Below, piece by piece: positions 62,405-64,000 of a stretch of 64,000 bases of DNA. The stretch is from Diplonema japonicum (Eukaryota > Euglenozoa > Diplonemea > Diplonemida > Diplonemidae). Within the stretch, counting starts at the first letter, position 1, and the number at the start of each line of letters is the position of its first letter. The notes under the pieces were generated by a model. It ran no database searches. It worked only from the letters and a program-made list of their open reading frames with translations, and had not been told where the DNA came from. The stretch covers positions 1 to 64,000 of the forward strand of contig OZ025681.1 of the NCBI GenBank assembly GCA_964019335.1. Reading direction: 5' to 3'. The translations under genes and the position numbers were made by a program.

Positions 62405-63015
62405 GTACGCGGTAACCAGTTAACTTTTTTCCACTCAAGTCTGTAAGCAGAATTTCCACCACTGTTTACGGTAACCTACAACTTTTTTTCCGCCCAAATG
62501 GTTTTTTGTTTACTTAAGAATTTTCACTCTCCACGGTAACCTATTTTTATTTCCCCCTAAACCGTAAGTAAGTCCACGGTAACCCACAACTTTTTTTCCA
62601 ACGTCCACGGTGGAGGTCTGTGTGCACTTGGGAAAAACGTGCAGGCAGCCAGGGCTCGGAAAGACACCAAGAATTGGAAGCGAAGTGAGAGAGAAGGGAA
62701 AAATAAGTGCAGAACCCTCATTACTCAACTGCTGCGCCACAGCCACAATCACTCCTCGAAGTGCTGTCCCAGTTGACGTCCCAGCCTTCGGGTAGTCACC
62801 CATTTCTCTTAAAATGTCTTTTTTCCTTTTCTTTTGGAAAAAAAGTTAGTGGTTGCATAAGGGAAATTGTTGGTAGTTACAGTAAAAAGTGGAAAAAAGG
62901 TTGTAGGTTACCGTGAACGGTGGGAAAAAAGTTGTGGTTACCGTGGACGGTGGAAAAAAAGTTGGAGGTTGAAGGCGACGGTGGAAAAAAGTTATTTGGT
63001 TACCGTGTACGTTGG
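62405..63015. repeat. Foldback with inverted arrays of a short motif
   Basis: The left part repeats GGTAACCTACAACTTTTTTT-type units (about 62411, 62471, 62537, 62578). The right part repeats the inverse, GGAAAAAAGTTGTGGTTACC-type (about 62890, 62925, 62950, 62985). About 260 bp of unique sequence lies between. Confidence 0.8.
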
Positions 63016-63189
63016 TTTTCCCAAAAAGAAAACTATTCTGTTAACAGAATTGTCCAATACTTCCTATAGGCGCTCTTGCAATGACCACCACAGCCATCGC
63101 CAACGTGCCAAAAAAAAAAAAAAAAAAAAAAAAAAAAAGCGGGCTTTGATTGCAACACTAAGTGGCGTTAAGTGTGCAACAGCATGAAA

Positions 63190-63355
63190 CTATCTACTTG
63201 ATTTCAGGGGGCACCTCAGCCGAGCTGTAGCTTCTTCTGCGTTCCACGTCGTGTCCTTAATGCGTGCGGTGATACGTTCTCCCACTCGGGCGCCTACCGG
63301 TGATGACCGACGAGGAGGTCAACAGCATACAACCTATGTTATCCCCACCAACCTA
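63190..63355. repeat. Dispersed repeat, copy B
   Basis: Shares CCTTAATGCGTGCGGTG with 19918-19934 and the CACTCGGGCG...GTCAACAGC block with 61217-61259, so it carries both halves of the repeat. Confidence 0.75.
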
Positions 63356-64000
63356 AAAAAAGAAAGAAAGAAAAAGTAAGTATTAGAATACTACAAAAGG
63401 AGATACAAGCTCTTGAGATCTCTTTCTTCTCTTTTTTTTTTCTTTTTTTTTTTTTGATCCGACCAACGCTTCAGCCTGCGAACCCTTAATCTCATCCTTT
63501 TGAGCCAAAACAAGGGTATATGTCTCGCAATTGGGTTTGTTTTCGTTTAAAGTTAAAATACTGTTTTCATGTCATTCGTTCTCACGGCCCTAATTCGTAG
63601 TAGTTTAGCTGTCTTCTTGCTGGGGGGGGGGGGGGGGGGGAGGGATATTAGAAAGCACAAAAAAAGATCTTCTACCTGCCCACACCCCTAGTAGTACCAT
63701 ACAAGGTTAGAGGGAGGTTTTCATATCATTGAAACTATTAAAATTAACTGGGGAATTCTATTTAGTCATTGTGAGACGCCCCGTTCTCATCCTGCCTGCA
63801 CTTATCCCCTTTTAAAGAAGCAGTACCTACACTCGATGATGATGGGTAGCAAAAAAAGAAAAAAGAAAAAAAGTTCTTCTTTTAAAGGAACTTCACATTA
63901 GAAACCTACATTCTTTCATTAGATCCTGCAACCATAAGAACAAAGCGGGGGGGGGGGGGGGGGGGGAACATCCCTTTCTTATTATGTGCTTGCGCAAATT

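Larger units (their letters stand above)
59215..64000. other. 4.8-kb AT-rich region without genes
   Basis: No convincing coding frame. It contains microsatellites (TTTTTC about 60549-60618; TTTC about 62252-62300), a C13 run (59881-59893), three poly-G runs, an A-run (63108-63138), a second MITE-like copy, a foldback and dispersed repeat copies, each listed separately. Confidence 0.7.

Overview
The window looks like nuclear DNA of a free-living or flagellate-type protist. Every confident gene, from 6.2 kb to 59.2 kb, lies on the minus strand. The ten introns I could place are 31-47 nt long, nine of them beginning GTAT and all ending in AG. Almost every reliable ATG has a C/T-AG acceptor with a pyrimidine-rich lead-in a few bases upstream. 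Same-strand gene arrays with acceptor sites just before each start codon suggest polycistronic transcription with spliced-leader trans-splicing, as in Euglenozoa (a diplonemid or euglenid would fit better than a kinetoplastid because of the cis-introns) or in the dinoflagellate/perkinsid lineage. That placement is inference; no rRNA or other marker gene is present.

Left end (1-5.7 kb): an 8-bp satellite (TTTGCGGG)n of about 628 bp forms the edge of the sequence. Next to it on the minus strand is a decayed retroelement with an AlkB-like 2OG-Fe(II) oxygenase domain, a Lys/Arg-rich segment with 141-bp tandem repeats and two hydrophobic stretches, a C2H2 finger, an OTU cysteine protease, Cys/His knuckles, and the linker that normally precedes a reverse transcriptase. 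The reading frame then runs into the satellite before any RT. A broken MAP-kinase fragment follows.

Main array (6.2-59.2 kb, minus strand, transcribed right to left): a 12-TM membrane protein; a renalase-like flavoprotein; a casein kinase 1; a two-domain PC-esterase membrane protein; a NUDT17-like Nudix hydrolase; a 4,218-residue surface protein (Ser/Thr-rich, IPT/TIG, about 30 EGF/laminin-type repeats, multi-TM, EF-hand); a Pro/Thr-rich single-pass protein; an adenylate cyclase with three C-terminal GAF domains; a Cys-rich, Pro-repeat, GAIN/polycystin-like protein with a C2 domain; a C-type-lectin/LamG membrane protein; an EF-hand-like protein; a poly-Q zinc-ribbon protein; a CENP-V/Gfa protein; a type I membrane protein; two ubiquitin-like/ankyrin proteins flanking an F-box-like protein; and a CLU-domain-like protein. 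At least seven are large cell-surface or secretory-pathway membrane proteins, so the region reads as an environmental-sensing and surface gene neighbourhood.

Right part (53-56 kb and 59.2-64 kb): AT-rich, apparently non-coding DNA with small dispersed inverted-repeat (MITE-like) elements, a foldback/direct-repeat cluster, a second foldback with inverted arrays of a short motif, a three-copy dispersed repeat, microsatellites and three 19-20 nt poly-G runs. I see no tRNA, rRNA, CRISPR array, bacterial insertion sequence or recognisable replication origin.
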